Assembly (NCBI GenBank): GCA_026415015.1
Contig: JAOAHW010000178.1
Span: 1-16,102 of the forward strand
DNA length: 16,102 nt
Reading direction: 5' to 3'
DNA from: Syntrophorhabdaceae bacterium
Lineage (GTDB): Bacteria > Desulfobacterota > Syntrophorhabdia > Syntrophorhabdales > Syntrophorhabdaceae
Position numbers and translations under genes: made by a program
The notes under the pieces: generated by a model
Databases searched by the model: none
Seen by the model: the letters and a program-made list of their open reading frames with translations, nothing else
What the model was told of the DNA's origin: nothing
Part shown: positions 14,644-16,102 of the stretch, piece by piece
Numbering within the stretch: the first letter of the stretch is position 1
Layout: every line of letters begins with the position of its first letter

Positions 14644-15530
14644 TGAGGGTAACGGATAGTCTAAAATATGTAGTTCTTAATAGAGATTTGTCAAGGATTA
14701 AGCAGGATATTGACTCCACTCAGAATAAGATTGCATCAGGTAAGAGGATAACAACCCCCTCTGATGACCCTGTTTCAGCTTCCTCAGGTATTGGCCTTCA
14801 AGCAGAAAAGGACATGAATGACCAATACATAAGGAATCTTGAAAAGCTCAAGACATTGGGAGGTTTCTATGATACCACTGTTACAGGTATCCATGACCTC
14901 CTCACACAGGCTAAGGAGATAGCCATAACACAGGCATCAAGCACAATGGATGCCACCACAAGAAAGTCATCGGCAGAGCAGATAAAGGGTATAATAGAGC
15001 AGCTTGTGACATTAGGGAATACAAAGGTGGGCAATAGCTACATCTTTGGTGGTGAAAATTCAAGTGTAGTGCCATTTAAACTCAATAGTGATTATAGTGT
15101 AACATTCAATGGTTCACAAAACGTGTCTTCAATTTATATAGATAGGGGAACGCAAGAGTCCTTAAGCATATCAGGTTATCAGGTCTTTATTTCAGACACA
15201 AATATCTTTGAAGGGTTGAAAAAACTAAAGGATAGTCTTGAGGCAAATGACCCGTCAAAGATTAAAGAGACACTCGATGACCTGGAGGCGGCCTTAAATA
15301 AGACCCAGGCAAATATAGCCCATGTAGGTACATATGTGGCAAAGATTGAAAGCTACATAGATTACAAGGATGTGAGAAACCTTGATATAGATGAATCCCT
15401 GTCTGAGATGATGGATGTAGATATTGCCCAGGCAATTACAGAGTTTAATACCCTTTCAAATGCCTATGAGGCAATGTTATACAGTATGGCTAAAATCCAG
15501 AACCTCTCGGTCCTTAACTATTTAAGATAA
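14643..15530 (+). CDS. flgL: FlgL, hook-filament junction protein 3 (HAP3)
   Basis: FlgL is the second junction protein and the template on which flagellin assembles. The 295-residue protein has a flagellin-like N-terminal helix (MRVTDSLKYVVLNRDLSRI), the motif KIASGKRITTPSDDPVSAS (30-48), a characteristic NTKVGNSYIFGG near 136-147 and a flagellin-type C-terminal helix DIAQAITEFNTLSNAYEAML. Length and the SYIFGG motif distinguish it from flagellin itself. The ATG overlaps the flgK TAA by one base (TAATG), a classic translational coupling. csrA begins 11 bases after its stop. Confidence 0.95.
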   Translation: MRVTDSLKYVVLNRDLSRIKQDIDSTQNKIASGKRITTPSDDPVSASSGIGLQAEKDMNDQYIRNLEKLKTLGGFYDTTVTGIHDLLTQAKEIAITQASSTMDATTRKSSAEQIKGIIEQLVTLGNTKVGNSYIFGGENSSVVPFKLNSDYSVTFNGSQNVSSIYIDRGTQESLSISGYQVFISDTNIFEGLKKLKDSLEANDPSKIKETLDDLEAALNKTQANIAHVGTYVAKIESYIDYKDVRNLDIDESLSEMMDVDIAQAITEFNTLSNAYEAMLYSMAKIQNLSVLNYLR

Positions 15531-15541
15531 TAAGAGGGTTA

Positions 15542-15790
15542 ATGCTCGTCCTCACAAGAAAAAAGAATGAAGGAATCATAATAAAAGGCAGGGACGGTGA
15601 TATCAGGGTATTTATGATCGATGCAGATAAAGGCAAGGTGAGGATAGGCATCGAGGCACCAAAAGGATACACGATACTCAGGGAAGAACTTTTAGGTGAG
15701 ATAGAGGATGCAAACAGATTATCAGCCATAGATAATCTTGAAAAGGTAAAAAAATTTATCGGTGAAGGCAGTGAAAGAGACAAGGCTTAA
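15542..15790 (+). CDS. csrA: CsrA, post-transcriptional RNA-binding regulator
   Basis: CsrA dimers bind GGA-containing hairpins in mRNA leaders and usually block translation, including of flagellin in bacteria where csrA sits beside fliW. The 82-residue protein has the conserved start MLVLTRKKNEGI (L4 and R6 contact RNA in the family), the core KVRIGIEAPKG (32-42) and ILREEL (45-50) whose R47 corresponds to the key C-terminal arginine of E. coli. It carries a tail beyond the E. coli length, as in Bacillus, where this tail is part of the surface bound by FliW. GAGGG at 15534-15538 is the ribosome binding site. The end overlaps the fliW start. Confidence 0.95.
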   Translation: MLVLTRKKNEGIIIKGRDGDIRVFMIDADKGKVRIGIEAPKGYTILREELLGEIEDANRLSAIDNLEKVKKFIGEGSERDKA

Positions 15791-16102
15791 AGGAAGGATT
15801 ATAGGTTTTGAGGAATTCGGAGAATATGTACTTGATGCCCCTTTTGGTGAGGATTCGCCATTTCGGGTGCTCCAGTGTGTTGACCATGAAATATCATTTG
15901 TTGTTGTGAACCCCTATTATATCCTGGAAGACTATAGCTTTGACATAGATGACCAAATAGCAGAAGAGCTTATAGAAAAAAAAGATGCAGAGGCAACCAT
16001 AGCAGTACTCTGTATTGTGAGACCCAATGATAAAACCCTCTATGTAAACCTGCGCTCACCCATTATTGTCAATACAGCAAGGAGTAGGTTTGTTCAGGTG
16101 GT
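15771..16102 (+). CDS. fliW: FliW, flagellar assembly factor / CsrA antagonist, 3'-truncated by window end
   Basis: FliW binds CsrA and, alternatively, flagellin, so that free flagellin releases FliW to inhibit CsrA in a homeostatic loop. The 110 complete codons visible include GFEEFGEYVLDAP, SPFRVLQCVDHEISFVVVNPYY, LEDYSFDI and NLRSPIIVNTARSRFVQVV, all typical of the family; the last few residues run off the window. Two GTG codons could start it, 15762 and 15771. Both overlap csrA, neither has a well-spaced ribosome binding site, and an in-frame stop at 15747 excludes a longer protein. Compared with usual FliW the N-terminal strand before GFEEF is about 12-15 residues short. The overlap with csrA and this shortening make the start uncertain, but the family is not in doubt. 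Confidence 0.88.
   Translation, partial: MKETRLKGRIIGFEEFGEYVLDAPFGEDSPFRVLQCVDHEISFVVVNPYYILEDYSFDIDDQIAEELIEKKDAEATIAVLCIVRPNDKTLYVNLRSPIIVNTARSRFVQV

Overview
The window is a stretch of chemotaxis and flagellar genes, all on the + strand, densely packed and without insertion sequences, RNA genes or CRISPR. Genes for the L-ring (flgH lipoprotein) and P-ring (flgI, flgA) show that the organism has an outer membrane. The composition is moderately AT-rich with heavy use of ATA, AGA and AGG codons. The gene order flgF-flgG-flgA-flgH-flgI-flgJ-flgM-flgN-flgK-flgL-csrA-fliW and the use of sigma-54-type promoters fit the Desulfobacterota/Nitrospirota-like bacteria, but the exact lineage is an inference and cannot be settled here. 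The first 19 bases are an exact copy of the Tn5 mosaic end used in transposase-based sequencing libraries, so the contig edge is technical and the first gene is cut.

Region 1 (20-7237) is the chemotaxis signalling block: a 5'-truncated HDOD-domain protein, CheB, a 613-residue HEAT-repeat protein, CheR, a single-domain CheY, CheA and, after a 120-base gap, CheW. Genes from the HDOD protein to cheA overlap or lie a few bases apart and probably form one transcript. CheA is unusual: where a CheY-docking P2 domain would sit, it carries a tandem pair of 24-residue motifs matching the cyclic-di-GMP-binding MshEN module, although two consensus positions are altered in both copies. cheW has its own candidate sigma-28 promoter.

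Region 2 (7238-7705) holds a small lysine-rich unknown ORF and two sigma-54 (-24/-12) promoter candidates. The first places its predicted start site right at the small ORF's ATG; the second sits just ahead of flgF.

Region 3 (7706-11959) is the rod/ring operon flgF, flgG, flgA, flgH, flgI. Region 4 (12052-16102) begins with a third sigma-54 candidate and continues with a rod-binding FlgJ N-domain protein, anti-sigma-28 factor FlgM, chaperone FlgN, hook-filament junction proteins FlgK and FlgL, the RNA-binding regulator CsrA and its antagonist FliW (cut by the window end).

Together the sites suggest a hierarchy: sigma-54 drives the rod, ring, junction and FlgM/CsrA/FliW genes, FlgM then restrains sigma-28, and sigma-28 switches on late genes including cheW. 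All promoter calls are by eye and untested.
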